Source: Tolypeutes matacus (Eukaryota > Chordata > Mammalia > Cingulata > Chlamyphoridae). Taken from it: a stretch of 64,000 nucleotides of DNA. This document shows positions 10,640-23,959 of this stretch, in pieces (the stretch's first letter is position 1; every line of letters starts with the position of its first letter). The position numbers and the translations under genes were made by a program. The notes under the pieces were generated by a model. It worked only from the letters and a program-made list of their open reading frames with translations. It did not search any database and was not told where the DNA came from. Where the stretch lies: assembly GCA_026826555.1 (NCBI GenBank), contig JAKSZT010054335.1, forward strand, positions 4,507,423 to 4,571,422, given 5' to 3'.

Positions 10640-13600
10640 GGTAAATTTGCAAATGTGTGGAGCCTGAATGACACATGCCTAAATAATCAGTGGGGTCAGA
10701 GAAGAAATTGTCAGTGAAATTAATAAATATATTGAGATGAACAAAACGAGAACACAGCTTATCAAAACTTATGGGATACAGCGAAGGCAGTGCTGAGAGG
10801 GAGATTTATAGCCCTAAACACCTATATTAAAAAAGAAGAAATGGGGAGCAGGTATGGCTCAAGCTGCTGAGTGCCTGCCTCCCACATGGGAGGTCCTGGG
10901 TTTGGTTCCTGTTGCCTCCTAAAGAAGAAAACAAACAGACAACAAGCAAAAACAATGAGCAGGTAACAAACAAAAAACGAGCGAGACAACAAAACAAAAC
11001 GAGCCACAGTGAGCAAAACAGAGGAGGGAGCCAACTAAGGGGTGCCGATGTAGCTCAGTTGTTGAGCGCTAGTCTCCCGCATACGAGGTTCTGGTTTAAT
11101 TCTCGGTCCTGGTACTTCCAAAAAAATAAAATAAAATAAATGAATAAAAGAAGAAGAGGAAAGAGCTAAAATCAAAGATATAACTGAACTGGAGAAACTA
11201 GAAAAAGAGAAGCAAATCATTCCCAAAGCAAGCAGAAGGAAAGAAATTATAAAGATTAGAGCACAAGTAAATGAAATTGAGAACAAAAACAAGAGAGAAA
11301 ATCAATAAAACCAAAAGCTGGTTCTTTGAGAAGATCAATAAAATTGACAAACCCTTAGCTAGACTAACAAAGAAAAAATGAGAGAAGATGCAAATAAATA
11401 CAATCAGATATGAAAAGGAGGAAGTTATGACCAGCCCCACAGAAATAAAAAGGATCATAAGAGGATATTATGAGAAACTGTATGCTAACAAACTAGACAA
11501 CCTAGATGAAATGGACAAATTCCTAGAAATGTACAAAGAACCTACACTGACACTACAAGAAATAGAAGAACTTAACAAACCAATCACATTTAAAGAGATT
11601 GAATCTGTCATGAAAAACCTCCCAACAAAGAAAAGTCCAGGACCAGATGGCTGCACAGGTGAATTTTACCAAGCATTTTGAGAAGAATTAACACCAATCC
11701 TGTTTAAACTCTTCCAAAAAATTGAAGAGGAGGGAAAATTACCCAACACATTTTATAAAGCCAACATCACCCTAATACCAAAGCCAGATAAAGAAACTAC
11801 AAGAAAAGAAAATTACAGACCAATCTCTCTAATGAACATAGATGCAAAAATTCTCAACAAAATACTTGCAAATCGAATCCAACAGCATGTCAAAAGACTT
11901 ATACATCACATGGGATTTATTCCTAGTATGCAAGACTGGTTCAACATAAGAAAATCAATCAATGTAATCCACCACATTAACAAATTGAAGGGAAAAAAAC
12001 ACATGATCATCTCAATAGATGCAGAAAAGGCATTCGACAAAATCCAGCATCCTTTTTTGATAAAAATACTTCAAAAGATAGGAATCAAAGGAAAATTTCT
12101 CAATATGATAAAAGGCATTTATGAAGAACCCACAGTCAACATCATACTCAATGGGGAAAGGTTGAAAGCTTTCCCCCTAAGATCAGGAACAAGACAAGTA
12201 TGCCCACTGTCACCAGTGTTATTCATTTTGTCAGAAGTTCTAGCTAGAGCAATTTAGACAAGAAAAAAAAAAAGGTATCCAGATGGGAAAAGAGAAAGTA
12301 AAACTCTTATTTGTGCATGACATGATTCTACATTTTAAAAATTCTGAAATGTCTAAAACAAAGCTACTTGAGCTAACAAATGAGTTCAGCAAAGTGGCAG
12401 GATACAAGATCAACACACAGAGATCAACATGCAAAAATCAGTAATATTTCTCTACATTAATATTGAACAATCTGAGGAGGAAATCAGGGAATAAATTCCA
12501 TTTACAATAGCGGCAAAAGGCTCAAATACCTAGGAATAAATTTAACCAAAGAAGTACAGGACCTATATGCAGAAAAATGCAAAACAATGCTAAAAGAAAT
12601 CAAAGAAGACCTAAACAAATGGAAAGACATTCCGTGTTCATGGATTGGAAGACTAAATATCGTGAAGATGTCAATCCTACCCAAACTGATAGATTGATTC
12701 AATGCAATACCAATCAAAATTCCAACAGCCTACTTTATAGAAATAGAAAAGGCAATCACCAAATTCATTTGGAAGGGAAAGTACACTAAAAAAGAAGAGC
12801 AAAATGGGAAGAATTTCATTGCCTGACCTTAAAACATATTACAAAGCTATGGTGGTCAAAACAGCATAGTATTGGCATAAAGATAGACCCACTGATTAGT
12901 AGAATAGAGAGTCCAGAAATAAACCCTCATCTCTACGGCCAACTTGTTTTTGACAAACCTACCAAATTCATGTTAATGGGACTAAACAGTCTCTTCAACA
13001 AATTGTGCTGGGAGAACTGGATATCCATAAACAACAACAACAACAACAACAAAAAATAAATAAAAATGAAAGAAGACCCCTATCTCACTCCCTATACAAG
13101 AATCAATTCAAAGTGGACCAAAGACCTAAATATAAAAGCCAAGGCCATAAAACTCCTAGAAACGTCTTCAAGACCTTGTGGTAGGTGGTGGTTTCTTGGA
13201 CCTTACACACAAACCATGAGCAACAAAAGAGAAAACAGATAAATGGGACCTCCTCAAAATTAAACACTTTTGCACCTCACAGGACTTTGTCAAAAGGGTG
13301 AAAAAGGAGCCGACTCCATGGGAGAAGATATTTGGAAATCACATATCCAATAAGGGTTTAATATCCATGATATATAAAGAGATGCTACAACTCAACAATA
13401 AAAAGACAAACGACCCGATTAAAAAATGGGCAAAAGACTTGAATAGACGTTTAAAGAAAAAAAAATGGCAAAAAAAAAAAAAAAAAAACGACATGAAAAA
13501 ATGTTCAACATCACCAGCGATTAGGGGAATACAAATAAAAATTATCCTGAGATATCATTTCACACCTATCAGAATGGCCACTATTAAAAAGACAGAACTG

Positions 13601-13960
13601 CAAGTGTTGGAGAGGATGTGGAGAGATAGGAACACTTCTTCACTGTTGGTGGGAATGCAGGATGGTACAACCACTATGGAGGACTGTTTGGCAGTTCCTA
13701 AAGAAGTTGAATATAGACTTGCCACGTGACCCTGCAATACCACTACTGGGTATATACCCAGAAGAACTGAGAGCAGTGACACGAACAGACATCTGCACAC
13801 CGATGTTCATAGCCACATTATTCACCATTGCCAAAAGCTGGAAACAACCCATGTATCCATCAGCTGATGAATGAATAAACAAACTGTGGTGTATACACAT
13901 GATGGAGTATTATGCAGCTGTAAGAAGAACTTGTAAAGCATATGACAATATGGATGAATC
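10640..13960 (+). pseudogene. L1 ORF2 (reverse transcriptase) pseudogene
   Basis: Frames at 11388-11681 and 11832-12257 carry the RT palm and fingers ([32 protein letters not shown]). Later frames at 13298-13729 and 13662-13874 carry the C-terminal region. The RT catalytic box reads FVHD instead of FADD, so a catalytic Asp is lost, and the RQGCPLSP motif has Val for Gly. Stops and frameshifts divide it into at least six pieces, with a SINE insertion near the left end. It is inactive. Confidence 0.9.
10841..11145 (+). mobile_element. Dimeric tRNA-Ala-derived SINE
   Basis: Two SINE heads in tandem. The first starts at 10843 (ggggagcaggtatggctcaa) and has a body of aaacaaacaga/gagcaggtaac type. 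The second starts at 11039 and is strikingly tRNA-Ala-like (tgtagctcagttgttgagcg, then a B-box-like ggttctggtttaattc). It ends in aaaataaaataaatgaata. Perfect duplications aaaagaagaa lie at 10831-10840 and 11146-11155. Confidence 0.88.
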
Positions 13961-14424
13961 TGGAGGACATTATGTTGAGTGAAGCAAGCCAGATGCATAA
14001 GGACAAATACTGTATGAATGTGTTACTATGACCTAAATATATTGTGTAATCTCATGGAGTTAATAACTTGAATATGGGTCACCAGAGAATAGAATGAGGT
14101 CAGAGAATGGAATGCTAAATGGTTAACTTGTGCAGAATTGGTAAAAGGATGTGAGTTAATCTTTGGAGATGAATAGAAAAGGTGAAAGCCCGCCATAATG
14201 TCTGTAGCTAGCAGTGCTATTATGTGGGTATGAAACAGGTTTAAAGGGAAAGTCTAAGGTCATGTGTACTACTAAAAGGAAAGGTAAAGAGTGTACCATG
14301 GGGCTGTATAGCATAGTAAAACCTCATGTGAAATATGAATATGGGTGAAATTGCATATATAAGACCATCTTTCTTTGAAACTGAACAAATGTATATTAAT
14401 ACTATAATATGTCAATATCAGACC

Positions 14425-14735
14425 AAAAAAAAAACCCCACAAAATATTAAGTGAAGGAAACCAGACATAAAATACTACATATTATGTGATTCCATTTATA
14501 TAAGGATAAACATAAATCAATTTATAAAATTAGACTAGTGGTTATGTAGGGCCAGGGAAGGACTGCTAAGGGGTGTGAAATTTTTCTTTTTGGAGTAATG
14601 AAATTGTTCTAAAATATTTTGTGGTGATGAATGCACAATATTGTGATTATACTAGTAGCCATCGATTATACACTTTGGATAGATCATATGGCATGCGTGT
14701 ATATATTGCAATATTGCTTAATAAATAAATAAATA
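14425..14735 (+). mobile_element. Second L1-type 3' end nested in the L1 3' UTR
   Basis: The L1 3' UTR is continuous with the L1 tail in the HCFC2 retrocopy on both sides of this segment but not across it. The segment has its own L1-like 3' ending (gtgatgaatgcacaa, then tacactttgg) followed by (aaat)n, as in old L1 3' ends. Its borders are approximate. Confidence 0.5.
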
Positions 14736-14974
14736 AATATGCAAGAATAGCCAGAAATAGCAGCTATGTACAGCAGGGGAAGCAGAGAGAGATTGAGAGG
14801 TGAAGGATTTTGCTTGTTTGTTTTTTATTATTATTATTATTGAAATAATGAAAATGCTCTAATAAATGAAGTGATGAATGCACAACTATGTGATTATACC
14901 AGATACTGTCAATTGTACACTTTGGATGAACTGTATGCTTTATTAATATGTATCAATAAAAACACCCTCTAGTA

Positions 14975-16340
14975 AAAGTGGATTGGAGAATTTGGTTTAG
15001 GCCAGGGTGCCATGAGACCTCTTATTTCTACCACTTCCATCTCGCACTTGATATCCGTGCCATGGGCCGCCTTTGGGAGAGGAGGGATTAGAGCAGGCCT
15101 GAGTCCACTGGCCAGTGGGCTGTAAGGTGGAAGGGCCCTGCCTACACCCCAGGGCTGGGGGACAGAGAGAGGGCTGGGGACCCCAGGAGAGGGCATCCCT
15201 GAGGTGTTGCTGTACTGACACAGGAATCCCTAAGGAGAGGACGGGCGCAGGGGGCATTGCCATATGGGGATAGAAATTTCCCGAGGAGAGCACACTCCTG
15301 GGTGGGGTTGCGGCACAGGGACAGGTGGAAGCCGAGAGTGCAGGTGGTGGGGAGCGGGCCCTGGGCTTTAGGCAACCAGCCTGCGAAGACACCGAGGCCG
15401 AGGCGCAGGTGCGGAGCCCCGAGAAGAGGCCGAGGGGCACCGTGTGGACCCCTCCAGGAGCATGTGAGGTGTGGGAGCCTTGAAGGGGTCAAGGCTCCCC
15501 AGCTCCTCTGTAAAGGGTCAGCAGGCAGACTTCCCCCATCCCACCTGGTTCACCTTGCCCAGAGCAGGCTGTTAGACTTTGACTGAGCCAAAGGGAGCAG
15601 CTGCAGAGCTGGGGCCAGGCCAGGCCTCTGTGACGACGAGACTGGAGCGCTGACTTTGACTTCCTTGGCTGGTGACCTCACACGGGAAGCAGAACGGCGG
15701 CTTCAGATGGTCTGCGTCACGCGTGCCCTGCAGAGAGCCCTGAGTCCAGTCTGCCGCCTCCCCACGGGGGGTGCCGATTGGGGTCTTCTTAGCGTGGCCC
15801 AGTGAGGTCCCAGCACTAACTGCCCCTGAGGCTCCTTCTCTGCCAGTTCTGCCGTCACCCGGCTCCCCTGTGCCTGTGGCCGGCCTGGCCGATGCTGGGC
15901 AGCGGGTGCTTCAGCAGTGAGTCCTTCTGCTTCATGTGCTGTTCATTTCCCTGTTAGTTGCTGCCTTTACTCCAAGCAAAACTAAACAGTCTTTAAAGGT
16001 AGGTGGCTTTTTTGAAATATGAAGCTGGCATGTTTTTAATCTGGGGACTAAAGCTAAATTTTACTTTGTATTATATAGTTAAAAAGGTGTCATTTGACCT
16101 TATAATAGTATATGTTTTGTATATACTGTTGAAGATGCAGGGCCTTCTATACTTTTCACAAATGCAGAAACTACGTTTGTTCAGATTATAAAAATATTGG
16201 CTCATTAAAATTCAAATAAAAAGAAAAAATAAAAATCCTAAATCCTATTACCTAGAAATAGCAATTTGGAGACATAGACCTGACTAATCATTGATGCACT
16301 TTTTATGAAAACACACACACACACACACACACACTATAGA
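14975..16340. other. G/C-rich intronic stretch, no gene assigned
   Basis: From 15000 to 15900 G+C is clearly above the surroundings, with moderate CpG (for example 15390-15440). Overlapping open frames occur on both strands (14997-15440 -, 15142-15492 -, 15257-15586 +). This is typical of stop-poor G/C-rich DNA, and no known protein motif appears. An (AC)n run sits at 16312-16334. It does not look like ANO10 exon 1, though I cannot exclude a non-coding exon. Confidence 0.4.
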
Positions 16341-16344
16341 CTGA

Positions 16345-16610
16345 CGTGCACACGTGGTTGACCGGGGCTCTGGTGTCAGGCCACCTGCTTTTGAGTCCCA
16401 GCACCCCTGCTTGCTATAGCAAGATGTTCCAACCAGCTGTTTAACATCTTTTGCCTCAGTTTTCTCATCTGTAAAATGGAGTGTTACAGTTTTTTCGTGG
16501 GATTGATGTGAGGATGAAGTGAACTAATTCACTGAAGAATGTGTATCACAGTGTCCTGCAGGTAGTACATCCCCAGCACATGTTAGCTGGTGCTGTCATT
16601 TTGATATTAC
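16345..16610 (+). repeat. MIR SINE
   Basis: The order ggctctggtgtcaggccacctg, gagtcccagcaccc, tttgcctcagttttctcatctg and taaaatgg, then gtgaggatgaagtgaac, follows the MIR consensus in direct orientation. Confidence 0.8.
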
Positions 16611-17330
16611 TGTGATTTATTGTATATATTTATAAATGGGATCAGACTTTGCATTTTTTAACCTTACAGTGTTATGAAATGTTCTCCACGTTAATAAATG
16701 TAGATGGAAGTCTATCCTAATATTAATGATTCCATTGTATGGTTGTGCCGTGCTTTTATACTTTCAGGTTGTAGGCTGTTTCTTTTGTTGTTTCATTATC
16801 ACAAATAAAGCAAGCAAGCTGTAGTGAACTGTGTACATATTTGGTTTAATTTTATTCTTGGGGTAAATTCCATTCATCAACCAATCTATAATAAACTTGT
16901 TATAATACATATTTAGTGTATATTCTTTGGATAAATTCTTAGAAATAGCAGTGCTTTTCAAATGGCATATGTATTCCAAATTATTTTTCATATAGTCTCT
17001 CTGCTTTCTGGAAAGATATCAAATTCCATCTCTCGCCAGTGTGTGATAACCCCTGATTTTCTATCCCTGTGCCAAAATTAAGTTTGTCCATCTTTTAACA
17101 TTGGCAAATTTAAGAAGGGAAAAATATCTTGTTGTTACTTTGCATTTTTTTTTATTAGTGACTGTGAACATCTTTTCAAATTTCTTTTGGGTGTTGCTTT
17201 TCCATATTTTCTATTTTTTTGTTGTTCACTTGTAAGAGCTCTTTGCATATCAGGGATAGTGACTCTTTTCTCTGTTGTATATTGCCAATATTAAGATTGT
17301 GCCTTGCATAATGAAAGTCATATAGTGTCT
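16610..17330 (-). repeat. Old L1 3' end (antisense)
   Basis: Phrases such as aaataaagcaagc, ttcttggggtaaattccatt and gagctctttgcatat are typical of the reverse complement of ancient L1M 3' sequence. Edges are soft. Confidence 0.5.
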
Positions 17331-17784
17331 CCAGTGACTATAAATCAATGAGCAAATATTTATCTTGAGTTTCTAGATAGTGCTCATATGCATGTTTAGA
17401 ATTGAAACCTGATTTTGGTGTCTCAGCATAATTGGCTTTCAGCCTGGTAATTATGAAAGGGTGGGTCTTTTATTACCCACATTGGTTAATGTATAAATGT
17501 TCAACTACTTTGACGTTTGATGCATGTCCACATATGGCCTGCTGAACACTTTATTTTCCCTTAGATCAGCTGTTTCTTCATTCGTGGTCCTTCTTCCTGT
17601 GTCCCAGGTTAGAAACTTCAGAGCCAGCCATGTGTCTCTTCCAACTAGAAGGCTGTCTGGTACTCAGCCTCCCCTCCAGATACTCAGTCCCCTTCCTCAG
17701 CCTGCCCCCCACCCCTTGGGTTCCTGCTGTTGGACTTAGCCCGCATGTTGGAATGACCTGCTGTTTACCTGCTTCTGCTACTAG

Positions 17785-17892
17785 ATTGGGAGCTCCTTGA
17801 TAGCAAGATGCAGACATTTTTTACCTTTGTACCCTCAGACTATCATGGCCTGGCTCGTAGCAAGCACGTGATAAATGCTTGTTATGTTTGAT
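17785..17892 (+). repeat. L2 3' tail
   Basis: gggagctccttgatagcaag, then gtaccctcagac, then ataaatgcttgttatg matches the L2 terminal region. Confidence 0.6.
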
Positions 17893-19540
17893 ATTTCCAT
17901 TTTAAGGGTGATGATGCTGAGCCACTGTATTCTACTGGTAGATTAACATTCCCCTCCAACTTTTTATTATGAAAAATTCCAGACATTCACGAGAGCTGGA
18001 AGAACACAGTGAACTGCCAAGAATATGAGCTATTGAGATCACACTGGCACATTGCTGGTCCTCTCCTCAGAAACCTGCAGTGTGTCCTTCACGGCCGTCA
18101 GGACAGATGTGGGCTATGGCATTCCCTCGCCTTAAACAGCCAGCTCACACAAAGTAGCCCCTCTGCTCTGCTCAGGCCGTCTTAGGGTTCTCCTCCTGAG
18201 CTGTCTTTTTTTCTTGCTGCTTTAATTTTATGCATGTTCACTGTGTGGAATATGCATCTCCCTTTGCCTCATCCCAAACTCTTCTACATTAAGAGTTTTG
18301 AGTTCTTATAGATCTCATTGCTATCTGTTATCTTTCTCTCATTCTGTATACTTCCTGACCACGTCATTAGCTATTTGAGTTCTAGATCCTGTCTTGATCT
18401 TGTTTCCTTTATAGAGCCTGGCAACTTGATTTGGCCAGTGTCGTTTAGACAGCACTCCTGATGTGTCTGTAGTATAATTTGCATCCAGCATTGACTGATA
18501 ATACCTGTATTCCCCCAAACAAGACATATGTTCTGTTAGAGAAAAAAAAATGCTGCTCAGACCAGCCAGACAACTTGGATCTGTTGGATCAGATTGCTGA
18601 AGATTGTCATTTCCCCTGAAGAAAGGAGAGGTGTTATACAGTGTTCGTCTTTTCCTTTGTGATTGTTCCTGTGAATAGATTTGCACTTGTACTTTGGAGT
18701 TATTAGAACTTACATAAATAAGTCTAAAGTTTGAGTCACCCCTGGTTGAGAGTCACTGAGTTAGGGAATTTACATGAGAAACAGTTTGGAGGGAGGCCAT
18801 TCAGCCAGAGCAGCGGACTCAGTTTGTTAGACTCTAAGTTGACGCCAGTATTTTTCAAGTTTGGTAACAGATAAAAACAGTATCTGTGAGACAGGTAGGG
18901 GAGCTGGGAAGAGAAACTGATGCTGGAGACGATTCAGTGTGTTTAGTTTTAGATAGGTTGAGACTAAAGTTTTAGTGAGACTTCCAGCACTGTTGGAGAC
19001 TCCTGGTGGAACTCACCTTGGAAGACATGCTAGAGATAAAGATTGCAAAGGCACCAATACAGAGTTAGAATGTGAAGCTGAGAAAGAAAAAGGTGTTAGC
19101 TGGAGGGATGAGAGAGAACGAGGGCAGAAGTCTAGGGACTGACTGTGCCTTGGACAACCTTCGCAGTAACGCTGGGAGGAGCCAGAAAAGGGGAAAGAAG
19201 TTTACAGGGATGGGGAGAGAATCAAGATAATAAAGCCCCCTGGGGACCAAGAAGAAAGTCCAAGATAACTTTGAACTTAAGTCAGCGAAGTGTTTTGTTT
19301 TCCGTAGTTCAGAAAGCATGTTAATATTGAACAGCAAATACGGGCTGTTTGCACAGCATCGCCCATCAGTGGACAGGCTTCCTCTTTCCGATGGCTTCTT
19401 CTCTCGCTGTCGCCCTTTTCACACACTTGCTCTTGTTGATGAGAGCTGGAAACGCCATCGGAGTTGGTCAGTATTTCTCTGAAGAGTTTTAATGTTCCAG
19501 TTAATTCCAGAGTTTTAATATTCTTCTTCTTATGTTTATA
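17893..19540. other. Intronic DNA, nothing assigned
   Basis: No exon, RNA gene or clear repeat boundary was recognised. The 115-codon - strand frame at 18339-18686 has no familiar motif. Confidence 0.4.
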
Positions 19541-19544
19541 ATAG

Positions 19545-19735
19545 TAGCCAATAATAAAAATGTTAATATGTGTTACATAACTACCGTGTGGCAAGCACTC
19601 ATTTCTTCTCGCACTAACCCAGTGTGGCATGTGCTTTGATTATTCCCACTTTATAGAAGAGGATAAATATATTGCCTGTGGTCACAGAGCTAAGAGGTTG
19701 AGAGTTGAATTTCAAGCTTTTTAACCATCACATTT
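19545..19735 (-). repeat. MIR SINE (reverse)
   Basis: The segment tattcccactttatagaagagg, then gtcacagagctaagagg, corresponds to the reverse complement half of MIR. Confidence 0.75.
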
Positions 19736-20949
19736 TAATAGGATTTCAGACAGCTTGTAATAAAAGGCATAATTATGTAAAAGTCCAAACCATTGAAAAG
19801 ACAAAGGGGTTATATATTAATCAGAGTAAACTAAACTGCTGTATCACATAGATCCCCACATATAATCAGCTTAAATGTAATCGATTATTTCCCTCTCATT
19901 TTACAGTTCAAGCCAGGTATTCCTGATGGGTTGGGAGTTTGTTTCCTCTCTGTGTCTTGTGTTTCCATCATCCCCAGAGGCCAGTGGAAGAGGAGAGCAA
20001 ACCTGGAGGAGGCATAACCCTCTCTGAAAAGCTCTGGCCAGGAGCTTGCATACACTACTTCTGCTCCTGTATCATTGGGTAGAATTCAGTTACGTGCCCA
20101 CACCTCAGCAGGCTGCAGAATAGAGTCTAGCCACGTGCCCAGTCAAAGAAGGGAAGAATGAATTTCAGTACACAGCTAGACTGCCCCGGAACCAAGGGAA
20201 AAGGAGTGCATCGAGCTCTAGAAATGGAAGCCCAGACAAGGCCTTGAAGACTCACCTGATAATCTAAAATGCGGGCCCTTTCTGGAGTCGTTTGCACAAA
20301 TAGGACACAGTTTCATAGATTTTCCTTTTTATGGATTGGTAAAGACTATGTATTAATAACCCATTAGGTGAATTCTTAAGGATCACTAATATTTAGTATT
20401 CATAAGATAGAATTGGCATGCTTCTTGTGTTTATTGAAGCCTCTAATTCAGTGGTTTACTGAGATGACTGGCTGCTGTTCAGTATCTGATAATGTTGTAA
20501 AGATTCATCTGCAGGCAGGTATATTTAGATAGTTGGGATTCTCTGAATTTTCAGGAAAGATTCTTTATCAGTTCATCAGTGTTATCTTCAGTTGGTCATG
20601 ACTTTCAGTAATTACTATTAATTAAAATATTAGTAGATGTCTTTAGATTTTTATCTTTGATAATTTTGGAGTATAATTTCTACATTATAATTTTTAAATG
20701 TTATTTTTTTTTTCTCTGAGTTCTTTTTCCATTGGAAAATGGAAATAGAGGGGACAGGTGGTCTGTTGTTAAAAAATCAACAGCATCAGCAATACCCGCC
20801 ACAAATTAAAAACCAGTGCCTTAAATTAAGGGCACAAAGCTATTGCATTGAAGCATGAAACTGAGTTCTGAGAATCCTTTTAGTCAGGGCTAGAAGAAAA
20901 ATTCCATGTGCTTAATGTTTATCATTGTTTAGTTATTGAAACCATGCTA

Positions 20950-23450
20950 CTTTCTAGAAAGAAGCAAATTTTCTTCCCACTGTCACCTCCGAAAAGAATA
21001 TTTTGCTTGAGTGCTTTGCCACTTAATTTGAGAGTCTATTTATTTTAATAAATGGGTTTACTCCATTTACATATATTGTTATAGCAGATATGGTTGGTCT
21101 TAATTCTGTTATTTTATGTTATTTTTCTGTTTCAAATGCTTTCTTTATTTACTGCCTTTATATGTCAGCTGATTTATTTTGTTTTATTTTGAGTGTGTGT
21201 GTTTTCCTTCTGGAAATTTGGAAAGCTTGTTCCATTTTCTGGTTCTTCTAGTGATTGTATTTATAACTCTCTCCAATATACTAAATCTTGTATTTATTGA
21301 CTTACCAATTGTAAAGTATTGAATAACTGCCGTGAAAGAAAATTACACTTAAACGTGCCATTCTCTGTTCAACTCTTCCACCTGCACTCGAATGTAACTT
21401 CGGTCATGTTTTCTTTCCCCCAGGACTTTGTAGGCATTGCTTGTACACTGCTTATTTCTGTGGAGTACCTTGAGGCCAGCCTGATATACACCCCTTTTTT
21501 GGTAAATGACTGACTTTTTCAGTCTGAGTGGGTGGCCAGGAAGTGAGCAAGCACTGTGGCATGGATTCTGGAACATTTCTGCTCTTTTCTTTGTGCCTTC
21601 AGGTTTTCTTTTTGGATGCCAAGTACTTTTTGTTTGTGTTTGTTACTAATATTTGTTTGGTTTGGGCTGAATTTTACTTATTTTTGGTAAGGTTTGGTTT
21701 CGGCCAGAAGGTTCTCTAATGTGGTTTCACTTTATCATTTTACCCTTGAACTCTGTCCTGGCTAATCTTGGAAAGGACTTGTATGATAGCTGCATTAAGA
21801 TTTCATTTAGTAGGAAAAAACATGTAGAAATGTGAACATCTCTAACGAGCTTTTGTTTTCTCTAGTTTTAAGCTTCTCATCATAGACAAGTTACTTTTCT
21901 TGTGTACTGCGGGCTTGGCAAAGTTCCTTAACTGCTGCGTTTGCTTTTCCTCTTGCTAGTTTAAGGGTCAGTCATGGGACGGGTACACAGGACCCTGTGG
22001 CCTCCCGCCTGAGGGTGTGCAGTAGAGGGGCGTTAACGCCAATGGGGGGGGGGGGCTCCTGCTGCGAAGATCGATGCGGCCCACGGGGCCCCGCAGAGTC
22101 TGTAGAGCGGTAAAAGAGGCTGGCTTGTATTTTTTTTCCTTAAAAAAAAGTAAGAACTTTTTTTAAACAGAGGTATCACACGCATTTGGGGAAGTGTATA
22201 GAATGTATACATAAAGGTACACCGCGGTGACTTATCACAAAAGTGAGTTCTTTTATAGCCAATGCCAGGGCCCCGTAAGTCCCCCTGTGGCTGCTCCCAA
22301 CCACCCCTCCTCTAAGACTAGTCTAGAAGTGTCGCCTGTTTTTGAATATGATGTAAATAGAAACGATTCCGTGGCTGGCTCCCCGTACCCCGAGAGCTAG
22401 GGGCTTTCATCCAGGTGGTTGCAGATTGCTCTAGTTCGTTCGTTGCCACTGCAGTATGGCACAGAGCGCTGGACGAGAGCCCGCGGTTACCCATTTGACT
22501 ATTGATGGGCATGCTGGGGCCGTGGAAGGAAGCAGCAGCGCACGTCCCGGGGGAAATGTGTGTGCCTTTCTCTTGGGGATGTATCTAGGGCAGGGTTGCC
22601 GGCTTAGGGTCTGCATATGTTCAACTTTAATAGATGCTGCCAGCAGTTTTTCAAAGGGCTTGTATCCTTGCTCAGTCTGTACTTACGGACTGGCTTTGAT
22701 TTACATTTCCCTGGCGACCTTTTCATATGTTAGTTGACCCGTTGGATTTGCTGTTTTGTGACGTGTCCAAGGCTGTTGCCCATTTTCCTCTTAATGAGCC
22801 CTTCATATGCTCTGCACAGGGGACATTTGCCAGGTACGTGGTATTGCGAACATCGCCTTCCCCTCCGTGGGCTGCCTTTTCACTAAGTGGTGTCTTTGGA
22901 TGAGCACAAATTCTCGCTGTTAGGTGTTTTGATTGTGTGTCCATGCAACCCCGTAAGGGCCTCCTGGCCTCTGCTACACGGTTAGCACCGCCGGGCTTTC
23001 CCCACGCATTGGCCAGCGTCCTTGTCCTCATTCCTTCCCACGCCTCCACGGTTCCGTCTGTAATCATTTCCTTCTGACTTAAGAACGCCCTTTGACATCA
23101 TTTCCTTTTGGGAGTATGCTGGGGCGAGTCCTCTCGAGCTTTGTTTGTTTGACAGCTGTGCCTTCATATGTTCTGTCGGTTTTGGGAAATTCTTGGCCAG
23201 TGTCTCTTCAGATACTGTTTTTGCCCCAGTTCTCTTGCTTCTTTACTTCTTGGACTCCCTGTATCTCTTTGTCTGCTACTCCCTTTTCTGTATTTTCTGT
23301 CTTTTTTTTGCTCTTGGAGTTTCATTCTGGATATTTTATTTAGACCTCTTTTAGCTTATTGATTTTTCTCTTTACCTTTGTCTGATTCTCTATTAAAGCC
23401 TCTATTGGAGTCATAACATTGACTCTCATAGTTCTAAATTCTTCCACTTT
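20950..23450 (-). repeat. Patchwork of old L1 fragments (antisense)
   Basis: 20950-21900 reads like antisense L1 ORF2, 22150-23080 like antisense L1M 3' sequence, and 23130-23450 like antisense L1/HAL1 ORF1 (gggaaattcttggccagtg, then ttcagatactg). The ORF1 portion resumes at 24790 on the far side of the HCFC2 retrocopy. A G10 run lies near 22044. No genes were seen. Confidence 0.5.
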
Positions 23451-23466
23451 TTTTTTTTTTTTTTTT

Positions 23467-23950
23467 GGAATTTTTAAAACACTTTATTTATTGAAAAATA
23501 ATGAACTTACAGAAGAGTTGCAAAAACAGTACAAAGAACTTATTTTTATATGACTCACTTGTGAATAAGTTGTCAATATGATGCCCCATCACTTCCCCCC
23601 AATTTTTTAACAAATCAATTTTATTAATACATATTAATAAAGAAAAAATCCATCCAAACTGTACAATCAATGGTATTTGTTATAATCACATAGTTGTGCA
23701 TTCACCACTTCAATCATTTTAGAGCATTTTCATTGTTCCAATAATAATAATAAAAAAGAAAAGCAAACAAAACAACCCTTATCACCTCTCAATCTCTCTA
23801 TGCTTCCCCTGCTATATATAGCTGCTATTCTGTTTCTGTCTCTCTAGTTTATTTGTATTTATATTTTGTAAAAAGTCCTATATATGCAATATCACCCATA
23901 TTTGTATTTTACATGCTGTTTTTCACTACGTTATACAGTCTCATGTTACT
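23467..23950 (-). repeat. L1-derived 3' segment of the HCFC2 retrocopy
   Basis: The - strand sequence is homologous to the L1 3' UTR at 14300-14960 (catgtaaaatacaaatatgg, then gaatagcagctatatatagc). It is followed by a second L1M-like end (ttgcaactcttctgtaagtt). The last element supplies the AATAAATAAA signal (about 23484-23493 on +) about 17 bases before the A-tail. Confidence 0.75.
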
Positions 23951-23959
23951 TTTTTTCCT

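Larger units (their letters stand above)
10640..14960 (+). mobile_element. 5'-truncated L1
   Basis: Homology to the full-length L1 starts at 10640, inside ORF2 between the endonuclease and reverse transcriptase domains. It continues through the 3' UTR to a terminal tatcaataaa at 14960. Probable aged duplications are aacaccttttggta (10626-10639) and aacaccctctagta (14961-14974), which differ only by transitions. A SINE dimer lies at 10841-11145, and the 3' UTR seems to hold a second element at about 14425-14735. An inner A-run at 13472-13488 adds to the ORF2 damage. Confidence 0.9.

Noticed and set aside
11039..11105. tRNA-Ala gene
   Set aside because: The A- and B-box-like parts are good, but it is the head of a SINE followed by an A-rich tail and target duplication.
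14997..15586. Overlapping ORFs of 109-147 codons on both strands
   Set aside because: G/C-rich DNA with few stops; no motif, no codon-pattern support and mutual overlap.
15000..15900. ANO10 promoter/first exon
   Set aside because: Moderately CpG-rich, but no divergent ABHD5 exon is visible, which from memory should lie head-to-head with ANO10 exon 1.
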